Assembly: GCF_944380985.1 (NCBI RefSeq)
Contig: NZ_CALWJJ010000007.1
Coordinates: forward strand, 1 to 64,000
Reading direction: 5' to 3'
From: an uncultured Agathobaculum sp.
Lineage (GTDB): Bacteria; Bacillota; Clostridia; Oscillospirales; Butyricicoccaceae
DNA: 64,000 nucleotides
Below are positions 37,515-46,952 of the stretch, one piece after another. Each line of letters opens with the position of its first letter. Position 1 is the first letter of the stretch. The translations under genes were made by a program, and so were the position numbers. The notes under the pieces are model-generated. The model saw only the letters and a list, made by a program, of their open reading frames with translations, made no database searches and was not told the DNA's origin.

Positions 37515-38252
37515 TTATTTCCCCTTTCTGCCAAACAGGCGCTCGCGAATGACAAGCAGCAGGAACTTGGGCAGTTTCATCATCCGCCCGATGCGGCTGG
37601 GCTGCTTGAGAAGGCGGTAAAACCACTCAAGGCCAAGCTTTATGAAAATATCCGGCGCACGTCGGGCAACGCCCGCAAAAATATCCAGCGAGCCGCCTAG
37701 TCCGCACAAAAGCGTTGCGTGCATTTCGTCAATATGATCGGCCATGAATTTTTCCTGCTTGGGCGCGCCAAGGCAGACAAACACCGCATCCGCTCCGCCG
37801 CAGCGGTTGACCGCGTCGACCGCCTGCTGCGGATCGGTGAAATACCCATCATGCGTGCCCGCTATCACAAGGCCGGGATATTTGCTGCACAGGTTTTTTC
37901 CCGCCTGCTCGGCTACACCAGGCTTTGCTCCCAGCAAGAAGAGACGCATCCGCTCCCTTGCCATTGCAGCGGCCAGATGCTCGGCAAATTCGATGCCGGC
38001 AACCTTTCCGCGCAGCTCTTCGCCCAGCAGCCTTGCTGCATAGATGATTCCAATGCCATCCGGCAGTATCAGCGCAGCATGGTTGATGATCTCTTTATAC
38101 TCGCCGTTTTGGCGGCACAGGTCGACAATCTCCGGATTGGGCGTTACCACATATCCTTTTTCGCGTGCGCGTAAGCGGGTCATCGCAGATTCTATCGCTT
38201 GCTCCATCGTTACATCATGGAAATGTACGCCCAATATAGAAGCGGTCTTCAT
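37515..38252 (-). CDS. WecG/TagA/CpsF family glycosyltransferase
   Basis: This GT26 enzyme adds a sugar, often ManNAc, to an undecaprenyl-linked precursor. The 245 residues show TPNPEIVDLCRQ, the catalytic Asp in LILPDGIGIIYAARLLG, FLLGAKPGV and VFVCLGAPKQEKF. It is first in the ten-gene operon. A wecB gene at the end of the window could supply UDP-ManNAc, which would link the two loci; this is inference. Confidence 0.93.
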   Translation of the reverse strand: MKTASILGVHFHDVTMEQAIESAMTRLRAREKGYVVTPNPEIVDLCRQNGEYKEIINHAALILPDGIGIIYAARLLGEELRGKVAGIEFAEHLAAAMARERMRLFLLGAKPGVAEQAGKNLCSKYPGLVIAGTHDGYFTDPQQAVDAVNRCGGADAVFVCLGAPKQEKFMADHIDEMHATLLCGLGGSLDIFAGVARRAPDIFIKLGLEWFYRLLKQPSRIGRMMKLPKFLLLVIRERLFGRKGK

Positions 38253-38311
38253 GCTTGTATCTCCTAATGCTCTACTTTGTCATCCAACGGTTAAGATTAC
38301 AAATCTCTCTT

Positions 38312-38340
38312 ATTATAGCGCACACGCCGCCAAATCTCAA
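38312..38340 (-). promoter_or_regulatory. sigma-A promoter of the ten-gene operon (TagA-like to DUF368)
   Basis: TTGAGA (38340-38335), 17-base spacer and perfect TATAAT (38317-38312) on the minus strand, about 60 bases before the first gene. Confidence 0.75.
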
Positions 38341-38381
38341 GCCCACGCGGTATAATTCTGGCTGATTCGGAAAAATGATGT

Positions 38382-38409
38382 AAAAAGCCAGGCAAAATGC
38401 CTGACTTTT
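38382..38409 (-). terminator. rho-independent terminator of the holin-like gene
   Basis: CAGGCA/TGCCTG stem (38389-38394, 38398-38403) extended by AAAAG/CTTTT; the minus strand ends in CTTTTTA. Confidence 0.7.
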
Positions 38410-38417
38410 GTTGTTTT

Positions 38418-38750
38418 TCATTCCTTTTTATCCTCATCTTTGTCCTCATCTTTTTTCCCTGTGCTGCCGCTATGCGTCCGGTGTGAAAGCACTTCATTTA
38501 GATAAACCGCAAGACCGGTGCACAGTATGCCCTGCACCAGTCCCTCAAACAGCGCCGCGGCCCAGTTAGCAAAATCACCGTATCGCGATACTGCGGAAAG
38601 GCAGGCCAGCGCGATGCCGCAGGCGGTCAGCGCAAGCGGGATATACTGGTTTGGAAAGCGTTTGACAACCTTGAGTGCACGCCCCAGGCAGTAGAGGACG
38701 GCAGCCAGGATGGCATAGTCCGCCTGGATATATTGCGTAATCTGCTCCAT
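38418..38750 (-). CDS. holin-like small membrane protein (Phage_holin_5_2-like)
   Basis: The 110-residue protein has about three hydrophobic segments and an acidic and basic tail (KKDEDKDEDKKE). The layout, with KRFPNQYIPLALTACGIALA, resembles holins of family 5_2. GGAGG precedes ATG 38750 by nine bases; the ATG at 38756 is too close. No other phage gene is near, so it is either a domesticated holin or a membrane protein that only resembles one. Confidence 0.72.
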   Translation of the reverse strand: MEQITQYIQADYAILAAVLYCLGRALKVVKRFPNQYIPLALTACGIALACLSAVSRYGDFANWAAALFEGLVQGILCTGLAVYLNEVLSHRTHSGSTGKKDEDKDEDKKE

Positions 38751-38804
38751 GGGCATTCACCTCCGCCTCATTTTATGCGGCGAGGCGCGAAAAGGCGTAT
38801 AAGA

Positions 38805-38834
38805 AAAAGCGCAGGACAACTGTCCTGCGCTTTT
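38805..38834 (-). terminator. rho-independent terminator of the leu operon
   Basis: AAAAGCGCAGGACA pairs perfectly with TGTCCTGCGCTTTT, and the minus strand continues into TTTTTCTT. Confidence 0.9.
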
Positions 38835-38849
38835 GCACAATCGAATATT

Positions 38850-39926
38850 TTATATCTGCGCGCAGATCAGCGCGCCCATCTCACTGGTGGACAACACCTT
38901 TTCGCCTTTTTTCGCGATGTCCGCCGTACGGTGGCCGGCGTCGAGCACAGCCTCGACCGCGTTTTCGATTGCGGCCGCCTCGGCCATCAAGCCGAAGGAG
39001 TAGCGCAGCATCATTGCGCAGGACAGAATGGTCGCGATCGGGTTGGCGATACCCTTGCCTGCAATGTCGGGCGCCGAGCCGTGGATCGGCTCGTACATAC
39101 CTTTACCAGTCTCGTTGATAGAGGCCGAGGGCAGCATGCCGATCGAACCAGTGATCATCGAGGCTTCGTCCGACAGAATATCACCGAACAAGTTGCCGGT
39201 CACAATCACATCAAACTGCCCCGGGTTGCGCACGAGCTGCATCGCGCAGTTGTCGACATACATATCCTCGTATGCAACCTCGGGATAGTCATTCTTGATG
39301 CGGTGCATGGTTTCACGCCAGACACGGCTAGTCTCTAGCACATTTGCCTTGTCGACCGAGCAGACCTTTCTGCGCCGCTTCATCGCCATCTCAAAGGCGC
39401 GGCGGCCGATACGCTCAACCTCGTAGACCGAGTAATTCATATCGTCCGCGCCAGTTTCGCCCCAGCCTTTATCGCTCTCACGGCGGTAGTGCCTGCCAAA
39501 GTACACATCGCCGGTCAGCTCGCGGCAAACCAAAATGTCAAATCCGTCTCCGATGATTTCGGGCTTGATCGGGCACGCGCCGGCAAGCGCCCTGTGCATC
39601 TGCGCCGGACGCAGGTTGACAAACAGGCCGAGCGCCGCGCGCAGGCCGAGCAGCGCCTTTTCCGGCCGTTTTTCGCTCGGCACCTCATCCCACTTCGGAC
39701 CGCCCACCGCGCCGAGCAACACCGAGTCCGCATTTTTACAGATTGCAATGGTCTCCTCGGTCAGTGGAACGCTGTTTGCATCAATCGAGCAGCCGCCCGC
39801 AAGCACTTGCTGGTAGTGAAAAGTGTGGCCATATTTTTCACCCACCTTGTCGAGCACTTTCATCGCCTCAGAAACGATCTCGGGGCCGATACCATCGCCC
39901 TTAACTACCGCAATATTGTATTCCAT
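38850..39926 (-). CDS. leuB: 3-isopropylmalate dehydrogenase
   Basis: LeuB oxidises and decarboxylates 3-isopropylmalate in leucine synthesis. The 358 residues have the metal-substrate residues in RELTGDVYFG, DKANVLETSR and NLFGDILSDEASM, and the NAD site EPIHGSAPDIAGKGIANP. It is last in leuA-leuC-leuD-leuB, six bases after leuD. Confidence 0.97.
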   Translation of the reverse strand: MEYNIAVVKGDGIGPEIVSEAMKVLDKVGEKYGHTFHYQQVLAGGCSIDANSVPLTEETIAICKNADSVLLGAVGGPKWDEVPSEKRPEKALLGLRAALGLFVNLRPAQMHRALAGACPIKPEIIGDGFDILVCRELTGDVYFGRHYRRESDKGWGETGADDMNYSVYEVERIGRRAFEMAMKRRRKVCSVDKANVLETSRVWRETMHRIKNDYPEVAYEDMYVDNCAMQLVRNPGQFDVIVTGNLFGDILSDEASMITGSIGMLPSASINETGKGMYEPIHGSAPDIAGKGIANPIATILSCAMMLRYSFGLMAEAAAIENAVEAVLDAGHRTADIAKKGEKVLSTSEMGALICAQI

Positions 39927-39932
39927 CGGTGG

Positions 39933-40424
39933 TTATACCCCTCTCTCCCTGAGCGATTTCAAAAGACCGCCCGCCTCTATGATGCGCTGGATAAACGGCG
40001 GAAAAGCGGCCGCCTGATAGCTTTCTCCTTTGGTCTCGTTCAAGATAACGCCGGTATCAAAATCGACCGAGACCGTGTCGCCGTCGTCAATGCCGTTTGC
40101 CGCCGCTTCACACTCAAGGATGGGCAAACCAATGTTAATTGCGTTGCGATAGAAAATGCGCGCGAACGAAGACGCGATCACGCAGGAGACACCGTTCTCT
40201 TTCAGCACCAGCGGCGCATGCTCACGCGATGAGCCGCAGCCAAAGTTGCGCGTGGCTACGACGATGTCGCCCGGCTTCATCTTGCTGACAAATTCCGCAT
40301 CGATATCCTCCATTGCGTGGGTCGCCAGCTCCTTGGGGTCAGCGATATTCAGATAGCGTGCGGGGATGATGACATCGGTATCGACGTTATCCCCATATTT
40401 AAAAACTATGCCCTTTGCATTCAT
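39933..40424 (-). CDS. leuD: 3-isopropylmalate dehydratase small subunit
   Basis: LeuD forms the swivel half of isopropylmalate isomerase with LeuC. The 163 residues show [18 protein letters not shown] and [12 protein letters not shown], the family hallmarks. ATG 40424 (MNAKGI) follows AGGAAG; the frame extends upstream but has no homology. It is 16 bases after leuC. Confidence 0.96.
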   Translation of the reverse strand: MNAKGIVFKYGDNVDTDVIIPARYLNIADPKELATHAMEDIDAEFVSKMKPGDIVVATRNFGCGSSREHAPLVLKENGVSCVIASSFARIFYRNAINIGLPILECEAAANGIDDGDTVSVDFDTGVILNETKGESYQAAAFPPFIQRIIEAGGLLKSLRERGV

Positions 40425-40440
40425 CGTACAACTTCCTCCC

Positions 40441-41703
40441 TTACTCCAGGTCATCCGGCGCACAGATGTAGCCTGCAACGGCGCTTGCCGCCGCTATGGC
40501 CGGGCTCGCCAGATAGATTTCCGAGGTGATGTGGCCCATTCGGCCGACAAAGTTGCGGTTGGTCGTCGAAATCGACCGCTCGCCGTGCGCCAGTATGCCC
40601 ATATGACCGCCAAGGCACGGGCCGCAGGTCGGGGTGGAAACGATCGCGCCTGCCTGAATGAAAATTTTAGTCAGCCCCTCCTCAATGCACTGGAGATAAA
40701 CCTCCTGCGTGGCGGGGATGATAATGGCGCGCACATCGGGCGCAACATGGCGGCCCTTCAGTATCTCAGCGGCAACGCGCATATCGTCGATACGGCCATT
40801 GGTGCATGAGCCGATGACCGACTGCTGCACCTCGATATGCCCTAGCTCGTCGATGGTCTTGGTATTCTCCGGCAGGTGCGGACAGGCAATCGTCGGACGG
40901 AGCGCGGACAGGTCGATCTCGATCTCCCGCTCGTATTCCGCGTCCGGATCGGCCTCGAAGACTGTGATAGGGCGATGCACCCTATCCTTTATGTAAGCCA
41001 TGGTCTTGTCATCGACTGGGAAAATACCGTTCTTTGCACCCGCTTCGATCGCCATATTGCAGATGGTGAAGCGATCGTCCATCGATAGTGAGGAAACGCC
41101 TTCGCCTACAAACTCCATTGACTGATATAACGCGCCGTCCACGCCGATCTTTCCGATGATATGCAGAATAACATCCTTGCCGGACACCCATGGGCTGAGC
41201 TTGCCCTTGAGGGTAAAGCGGATCGCGCCCGGCACCTTGAACCACGCTTTGCCGGTCGCCATGCCCGCGGCAAGGTCGGTCGAACCGACGCCGGTCGAAA
41301 AGGCACCCAGCGCGCCGTAGGTGCAGGTATGGCTGTCCGCACCGATAATCAGCTCACCCGGCGCGGTCAGGCCCTTTTCAGGCAGCAGTGCATGCTCGAT
41401 ACCCATGGCGCCGACATCAAAAAAATTAACAATATGATGTTTTTTGGAAAATTCGCGGCATGTCAGGCACTGCTCGGCGGATTTAATATCCTTATTCGGC
41501 GCAAAATGATCCATGACGAGTGCGACCTTGGTGTTGTCAAACACCTTGTCAAAACCCGCTTTCTCCATTTCACGGATTGCGACCGGACCGGTGATGTCGT
41601 TGGCGAGTGTCAGATCGACATCTGCCTCGATCAGCTGCCCGACCGCTACGCTTTCCAGCCCCGCATGCGCGGCCAGAATTTTCTGCGTCATTGTCATGCC
41701 CAT
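40441..41703 (-). CDS. leuC: 3-isopropylmalate dehydratase large subunit
   Basis: LeuC carries the 4Fe-4S cluster that isomerises 2- to 3-isopropylmalate. The 420 residues fit the short LeuC type. Cluster cysteines are in [10 protein letters not shown] and in [23 protein letters not shown] is the substrate block. It lies 23 bases after leuA. Confidence 0.97.
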   Translation of the reverse strand: MGMTMTQKILAAHAGLESVAVGQLIEADVDLTLANDITGPVAIREMEKAGFDKVFDNTKVALVMDHFAPNKDIKSAEQCLTCREFSKKHHIVNFFDVGAMGIEHALLPEKGLTAPGELIIGADSHTCTYGALGAFSTGVGSTDLAAGMATGKAWFKVPGAIRFTLKGKLSPWVSGKDVILHIIGKIGVDGALYQSMEFVGEGVSSLSMDDRFTICNMAIEAGAKNGIFPVDDKTMAYIKDRVHRPITVFEADPDAEYEREIEIDLSALRPTIACPHLPENTKTIDELGHIEVQQSVIGSCTNGRIDDMRVAAEILKGRHVAPDVRAIIIPATQEVYLQCIEEGLTKIFIQAGAIVSTPTCGPCLGGHMGILAHGERSISTTNRNFVGRMGHITSEIYLASPAIAAASAVAGYICAPDDLE

Positions 41704-41726
41704 AACAAATGCTCCCTCCCTGCTTT

Positions 41727-43235
41727 TCAGTCAATGAAAAATTTATTGATGCCGTTGATATAGGCCTTAATCGACGCCTCGATCACGTCGGTCGACACAC
41801 CGCGACCGGTCACCGTCTCGCCGCCGTCGATGCTAATCTTTGCGATCGCCTCGGCCTGTGCGTCCTCGCCGTCGGTCATCGAACGCAGCGTGTAATCATC
41901 AAGCTCTATATCCCTGCCGACGATCTTGTTGATCGCGTGGAACGCCGCGTTGATCGGCCCGTCGGAGACGGCGGCGCGCTCGAACACCTCATCGCCTTTC
42001 TTTACGCGGATAACTGCAGTCGATGTGATGGTATTGCCCGAGTTGATGACAAAGCGGTCGAGCGTATAGCGTTCCTCACCGGAAACCGGCACCGCGCCGA
42101 CCAACGCCTCAAGGTCTCGATCCTTGATGACCTTTTTCTTATCTGCAAGCGCCTTGAATTTTTCAAAAGTCTTGTCGAGTTTTTCCTTATCAAGCGTATA
42201 TCCCAGCTCGCGCAGACGATCCTCAAACGCATGCCGGCCGGAGTGCTTGCCCAGCACGATCGCGTTTTTCGGAATACCAACTGACTCAGGCGTCATGATT
42301 TCGTAGGTTTGCTTGTTGGCCAGCACGCCGTGCTGGTGGATGCCCGACTCATGTGCAAACGCATTGGCGCCTACGATCGGCTTGGTTGGCGCGACCGAAA
42401 CACCGGTAATCGTCTGAATCATACGGCTGGCGCGGTAGATCTGGGTGGCGTCAATATTGCAGGAAATGCCAAAATGATCGGCACGCGTTCTAAGTGCCAT
42501 GACGCATTCTTCCATCGAGGCGTTGCCTGCCCGCTCGCCAATGCCATTGATCGTGCACTCGATCTGATCGATGCCGGCTTCAACACCGGCCAACGAGTTG
42601 GCGACCGCCATGCCGAGATCGTTATGCATATGGCAGGACAGCACGACATTCTCGATACCGGCAGTATGCTCGCGCAGATAGCGGATACGGGCGGCATACT
42701 CATCGGGAACCATGTAGCCGACCGTATCCGGGATATTGATGGTTGTCGCGCCGGCCCGGATGGCCGTTTCAAACACGCGGCACAGAAAATCAAGTTCCGA
42801 ACGGGTCGCGTCCTCGGCGGAAAACTCAATGTCGTCGCAGTACTTTTTCGCATAGGCGACGTTGTGTGCCACCGATTCGATCACCTCGTCAGGCGTCATC
42901 TTGAGCTTGTATTCCATATGCACAGGCGAAGTCGCCAGAAAGGTGTGAATGCGGGCGGACTGTGCGCGGCGGATGGCATTCCAGGCCGCGTCAATATCCT
43001 TTTCCACACAGCGCGCAAGCGAGCAGATCGTCGCACCGCGCACATTGTCCGCGATTGCCGCAATCGCCGCTGCATCGCCCGGTGAGGCGATCGCAAAGCC
43101 CGCCTCGATCACATCCACTTTGAGCGCTTCGAGCTGCTTTGCCACCTCGATCTTTTCATTTAAGTTCATACTGCAGCCGGGTGACTGCTCGCCGTCGCGC
43201 AGGGTGGTGTCAAAAATTCGAATTGTTCTACCCAT
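41727..43235 (-). CDS. leuA: 2-isopropylmalate synthase
   Basis: LeuA condenses acetyl-CoA with 2-oxoisovalerate, the first step of leucine synthesis. The HMGL-like barrel has [13 protein letters not shown] and the metal ligands in [11 protein letters not shown]. The C-terminal LeuA domain (from about residue 385) is the leucine-feedback module. At 502 residues it is a full-length enzyme. It is preceded by a Leu T-box leader, so both enzyme and transcription respond to leucine status. Confidence 0.97.
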   Translation of the reverse strand: MGRTIRIFDTTLRDGEQSPGCSMNLNEKIEVAKQLEALKVDVIEAGFAIASPGDAAAIAAIADNVRGATICSLARCVEKDIDAAWNAIRRAQSARIHTFLATSPVHMEYKLKMTPDEVIESVAHNVAYAKKYCDDIEFSAEDATRSELDFLCRVFETAIRAGATTINIPDTVGYMVPDEYAARIRYLREHTAGIENVVLSCHMHNDLGMAVANSLAGVEAGIDQIECTINGIGERAGNASMEECVMALRTRADHFGISCNIDATQIYRASRMIQTITGVSVAPTKPIVGANAFAHESGIHQHGVLANKQTYEIMTPESVGIPKNAIVLGKHSGRHAFEDRLRELGYTLDKEKLDKTFEKFKALADKKKVIKDRDLEALVGAVPVSGEERYTLDRFVINSGNTITSTAVIRVKKGDEVFERAAVSDGPINAAFHAINKIVGRDIELDDYTLRSMTDGEDAQAEAIAKISIDGGETVTGRGVSTDVIEASIKAYINGINKFFID

Positions 43236-43277
43236 TTTCTTGTCCTCACTTTCAGATGGTTTTGGGCTGCAAGGGAC

Positions 43278-43550
43278 AAAAAATGCTCCGTCCCTTAATC
43301 AAAACATTAAGAGACGAAGCCAAAGCTCCGCGGTACCACTCTTGTTGCCGCCAAATCGCGGCCACTCAGCGCGCATCCAACAATGCGCCGCCCCTCTAAC
43401 GGTGGGCATCCGTTCCAACCTACCGGCAAAGCGCTTTCAGCAGACAGCTCCCGGGCGAGTTTCACCGTTTTCTGGCGCTGCCTTACACCATCCGGCAGCT
43501 CTCTGCGGGCAGAAATACGGTTACTTTACCCGTTCATCACATTTTTCAAT
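43278..43550 (-). ncRNA. T-box riboswitch, Leu-specific, upstream of leuACDB
   Basis: This leader senses uncharged tRNA-Leu and then prevents termination. The invariant T-box AGAGTGGTACCGCGG lies at 43342-43328. Stem I has GATGAAC, AAAGTA and the distal TGGTGTAAGG. The specifier region reads GTGAAACTCGCCC; I take CTC (43459-43457, Leu) as the codon, supported by leuA downstream, though the register is not proven. The terminator stem (43320-43285) ends in ATTTTTT. This and the promoter explain the 462-base gap between leuA and the symporter. Confidence 0.93.
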
Positions 43551-43560
43551 ATGTCTTTAT

Positions 43561-43587
43561 ATTATATTCTGGCCGCGCAATTGTCAA
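43561..43587 (-). promoter_or_regulatory. sigma-A promoter of the leu operon
   Basis: Perfect TTGACA (43587-43582). TATAAT (43566-43561) follows at 15 bases, and TAATAT at 17 bases; either could be the -10. Confidence 0.75.
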
Positions 43588-43625
43588 GTGTTTTTTTTGT
43601 TTTCCCACTCCCCCGCTGCGATAGC

Positions 43626-43654
43626 TTGCGAAAATGTTTATAATCTGGTATAGT
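43626..43654 (+). promoter_or_regulatory. sigma-A promoter of the symporter operon
   Basis: TTGCGA (43626-43631), 17-base spacer, TGG plus TATAGT (43649-43654), 43 bases before the GTG start. Confidence 0.7.
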
Positions 43655-43697
43655 AAAACAGACTATATAGAAAAATGAAAAGAGGAGTCATATTTTC

Positions 43698-44891
43698 GTG
43701 AAACAGTTGGGTCTGCTTATCCGTCTAATTGCCGGCATCATCGCGGGCACGGTCATCGGTCTTGCCGGCGGCTGGCTTGGGCTTGCTGATTCCGCCGGCT
43801 TTATTGCCATAATCCGCGCATTTGCAACGTTTACGTCGCTGTTTTCGACTTTCCTATCCTTTATGATCCCGCTGATCATCATCGCTTTTGTTACAGTCGG
43901 CATGGCTGAGCTTGGCAAAAAGGCAAACCGCCTGTTTTTGCTCACACTTGCCCTCGCCTACGGTACGACAGTGCTCTCCGGCTTTATCACATTTTTTATC
44001 GGCCGGGCAGCGCTACCCACGCTAATTCAGCCAATTACAGGCGATGTGCTGGAGAGTAACGCCTTTGCGCCGTTTTTCACCATCGAGATTGACCCGGTCT
44101 TCGGTGTAATGACCGCACTCGTTTTATCCTTTGTGCTCGGTATCGGTATGGCTAACCTGCACGGCAATGCCATGCTCAATGTTTTCCGCGATTTGCAGAA
44201 GATCGTCTCCGGTGTGCTCGCGCGCATCATCATTCCGCTAATTCCGATACACATTGCAGGATTATTTGCGGGCATCGCAGCTGAAGGCCGTCTCTTTGCC
44301 ACGATCCGAATGTTTGCTTCGCTGTTTTTCATCATACTGGCACTGCAACTGCTATATATTTTTTCACAGTTTGTGCTGGCAAGCGCCGTCTGCCGCAAGA
44401 ACCATATTAAAAGCATGAAAAATGTCATCCCGGCGTATTTTACCGCCCTCGGCACGCAGTCGAGCGCGTCCACCATCCCAATCGCGCTGGGCTGCGCTTA
44501 TAACAACCATGTCAGCCGTGACGTAGCGGATTTTGTTGTGCCGCTGTGCGCGACTATCAATTTAAATGGCGACACCATCTGCCTGACGCTCGGCTCGATG
44601 GGCATCATGCTTGCCAGCGGTATCGAGCCGACGTTTGCGGCATTTGCGCCCTTTATCATGATGCTGGGCGTTACTATGGTGGCAGCGCCCGGCGTGCCCG
44701 GCGGCGGCGTGATGAGCGCGCTCGGGCTTATCACCTCCATGCTAGGCTTTACCGAGCCGATGCAGCAGCTCATCATTGCGCTGCATTTTTCACAGGACAG
44801 CTTCGGTACCGCAACCAATGTGACCGGTGACCAGGCGATCGCGCTGATCGTTGATAAATTTGATAATGCCGGCAGCGGGCACATCCGCTAA
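43698..44891 (+). CDS. dicarboxylate/amino acid:cation symporter (SDF family)
   Basis: The 397 residues form the GltPh-type fold with about eight membrane segments and two hairpins. The Ser-rich hairpin is GTQSSASTIPIALGC, and the substrate region is ATINLNGDTICLT, followed by GVPGGGVMSALGL. The NLNGD form is nearer to the SstT and dicarboxylate members. The substrate could be an acidic or small neutral amino acid. The start is GTG with AGAGGAG. It leads a three-gene operon. Confidence 0.92.
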   Translation: MKQLGLLIRLIAGIIAGTVIGLAGGWLGLADSAGFIAIIRAFATFTSLFSTFLSFMIPLIIIAFVTVGMAELGKKANRLFLLTLALAYGTTVLSGFITFFIGRAALPTLIQPITGDVLESNAFAPFFTIEIDPVFGVMTALVLSFVLGIGMANLHGNAMLNVFRDLQKIVSGVLARIIIPLIPIHIAGLFAGIAAEGRLFATIRMFASLFFIILALQLLYIFSQFVLASAVCRKNHIKSMKNVIPAYFTALGTQSSASTIPIALGCAYNNHVSRDVADFVVPLCATINLNGDTICLTLGSMGIMLASGIEPTFAAFAPFIMMLGVTMVAAPGVPGGGVMSALGLITSMLGFTEPMQQLIIALHFSQDSFGTATNVTGDQAIALIVDKFDNAGSGHIR

Positions 44892-44912
44892 CAGCAGAAG
44901 GGAGGCTCCTTC

Positions 44913-45485
44913 ATGGAGGTTCTGCTTGACACCATCCACGCCTTTGATTATCACATTTTAGTACAGATTGCCGATCGCTGGCGCGGCGGCCTGTCCGACG
45001 CAATCTGGACTGCCATCACCACGCTCGGCAATGGCGGCGCGTTATGGATCATTACCGCTGTTTTATTGCTGTTTTTCCGTAAGACACGGTGCGCGGGTGT
45101 GGCCATGCTGGCCGCTCTTTTAATCGGTGTGCTGATCGGCAACATAATGCTCAAGGAGTGGATTATGCGCCCTCGCCCCTTTGTCACACATGCGGATCTG
45201 ACCGCACTGCTCCAGCCGGGTGACCGGTGGTCCTTTCCCTCAGGACACACGCTGTCCAGTTTTGCCGCGGCAAGCGCGCTGTGTTATTTCCACCGCAGGG
45301 CTGCGGTTTTGGCTTATATTATGGCAACACTGATCGCGTTTTCCCGCCTCTATGCAAGTGTTCATTACCCAACCGATGTGCTCGCGGGTATGCTGCTGGG
45401 AATTCTATGTGGTCTGCTCGCTGGTTGGCTGACCGGCCGTGCAGCCGATCGCATCCATACCATCCGATTGAGAAAGGGTGACTGA
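44913..45485 (+). CDS. PAP2 family membrane phosphatase
   Basis: The 190-residue membrane protein has the three PAP2 motifs: KEWIMRPRP, PSGHT and SRLYASVHYPTD. Such enzymes often remove phosphate from undecaprenyl pyrophosphate on the outer face. It lies 21 bases after the symporter and directly abuts the flippase gene, which supports a role in lipid-carrier recycling. Confidence 0.92.
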   Translation: MEVLLDTIHAFDYHILVQIADRWRGGLSDAIWTAITTLGNGGALWIITAVLLLFFRKTRCAGVAMLAALLIGVLIGNIMLKEWIMRPRPFVTHADLTALLQPGDRWSFPSGHTLSSFAAASALCYFHRRAAVLAYIMATLIAFSRLYASVHYPTDVLAGMLLGILCGLLAGWLTGRAADRIHTIRLRKGD

Positions 45486-46904
45486 ATGAATCAATACAAA
45501 CGGCTGCTTAGCAACACCGTTATTTTTGCGGTTGGCACGTTCAGCTCCAAAATCCTGGTCATCCTGATGCTCCGCTTCTACACGGGCATGATGACGACAG
45601 ACGAAATGGGCATCGCTGACCTAATTATCAAAACCACCAGCATCCTCTATCCCGTGGTGTCGCTGTCCATTGGCCAGGCGGTCATCCGATATGGGCTTGA
45701 ACGCGGGCGCAGAAAAGCCGACGTGTTTACGATCGGACTTGCAACGGTGCTTATCGGCTTTGTCATCGCGCTGCCCTTTCATCCACTACTCAGCTTTGTG
45801 CAATACAATACCTCGGCGGGCGCAGCCGGCTCCTTGGTGGAATACCGATGGCTTATCTATCTGTATGTGTTCACCTCATGCACGCAGAACGTATGCGGTC
45901 AGTTCATTCGCGCGCTCGGGTATGTACGTCTTTATGCAATTGACGGCATTTTTCGCACGCTGGTTACCATTTTACTCAACATCCTCTATCTCACGGTATT
46001 TGATTGGAATATTTTCGGCTATGTATTTTCGATCATCTGCGCCGATGCGCTTTCGACCATCTGCCTATTCCTGATCGCCGCGCTGTGGAAGTTCATCCGT
46101 CTGCGCCGACCGAACTTCCATCTGTGGCGCAGCATGCTGGCCTATGCCCTTCCGCTTGTGCCGGACGCTATCCTTGTCTATATCATCGGCTTTTCCGACC
46201 AGGCCTTTCTCGCCGCCATGCAGGATACCTCGGTCAGCGCGATCTATTCCATTGCCTACCGCGTGCCGACGCTTATCGCGCTTGTCGCCTCTATTTTTGT
46301 CGATGCATGGCAGATTTCGATCGTCAACGACAATTCGCGCGATGAGCAGATTCGCTTTTTCTCCAACGTCGGCAACACATACAGCTCGATTGTGTTCATC
46401 ATCGTCTCGGGCGGCATTCTGTCTGCTAAAGCGACAATTTCCGTACTTGCTGTGCCGGACTATTATATTGGCTGGACCTTTATTCCCATTCTTGCGCTGG
46501 GCGCTGGCTTTAACTGCCTATCAAGCTTTCAAAAAAGCGTGTACTTGCTTGAAAAACGCACGATACCGTCTTTTCTGTCGACTGCTTTTTCCGCCGGAGT
46601 CAACATTGCGCTCAACGCAATGCTCATCCCGCACTATGGCGGCACGGGCGCTGCGATAGCAACACTTGTCAGCTATGTCGCGTTGTTTGTCTACCGCGCG
46701 ATCGACAGCCGCCGCTTTATGCCGGTTCAATGGCAGAAAATGCGCCTTACAGCCACAGTGCTGCTAACTACCGTGCAGGCGATCATCATGCTGCTCGAAC
46801 CACCGCTATGGCTGCTGTGGCAGGTTGCGCTGTTCGTACTCGTATTTCTGCTCAACTGCCATGCGCTCATGGCAGGCGTCAACAAGTTGCTCCACCGCGC
46901 ATGA
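45486..46904 (+). CDS. polysaccharide flippase (Wzx/MOP superfamily)
   Basis: This protein of 472 residues has about 12-14 membrane segments and starts NQYKRLLSNTVIFAVGTFSSK, typical for O-antigen or teichoic acid type flippases. Such proteins move undecaprenyl-linked oligosaccharides outward. The ATG follows the PAP2 stop directly (TGAATGA). The glycan is unknown. Confidence 0.9.
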   Translation: MNQYKRLLSNTVIFAVGTFSSKILVILMLRFYTGMMTTDEMGIADLIIKTTSILYPVVSLSIGQAVIRYGLERGRRKADVFTIGLATVLIGFVIALPFHPLLSFVQYNTSAGAAGSLVEYRWLIYLYVFTSCTQNVCGQFIRALGYVRLYAIDGIFRTLVTILLNILYLTVFDWNIFGYVFSIICADALSTICLFLIAALWKFIRLRRPNFHLWRSMLAYALPLVPDAILVYIIGFSDQAFLAAMQDTSVSAIYSIAYRVPTLIALVASIFVDAWQISIVNDNSRDEQIRFFSNVGNTYSSIVFIIVSGGILSAKATISVLAVPDYYIGWTFIPILALGAGFNCLSSFQKSVYLLEKRTIPSFLSTAFSAGVNIALNAMLIPHYGGTGAAIATLVSYVALFVYRAIDSRRFMPVQWQKMRLTATVLLTTVQAIIMLLEPPLWLLWQVALFVLVFLLNCHALMAGVNKLLHRA

Positions 46905-46906
46905 AT

Positions 46907-46942
46907 AAAAAAAGAGGCACACCCTAGGGTGTGCCTCTTTTT
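46907..46942. terminator. bidirectional terminator
   Basis: GAGGCACACCC-TA-GGGTGTGCCTC (46914-46937) flanked by A7 and T5; it ends the flippase operon and the converging rrf2 gene. Confidence 0.92.
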
Positions 46943-46952
46943 GTCTATATGC

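Noticed and set aside
38418-38750. Holin-like gene as part of a prophage
   Set aside because: No integrase, structural, terminase or lysin gene flanks it; neighbours are biosynthetic operons.
42309-43085. 258-codon open frame antisense to leuA
   Set aside because: Shadow of a well-conserved LeuA frame.
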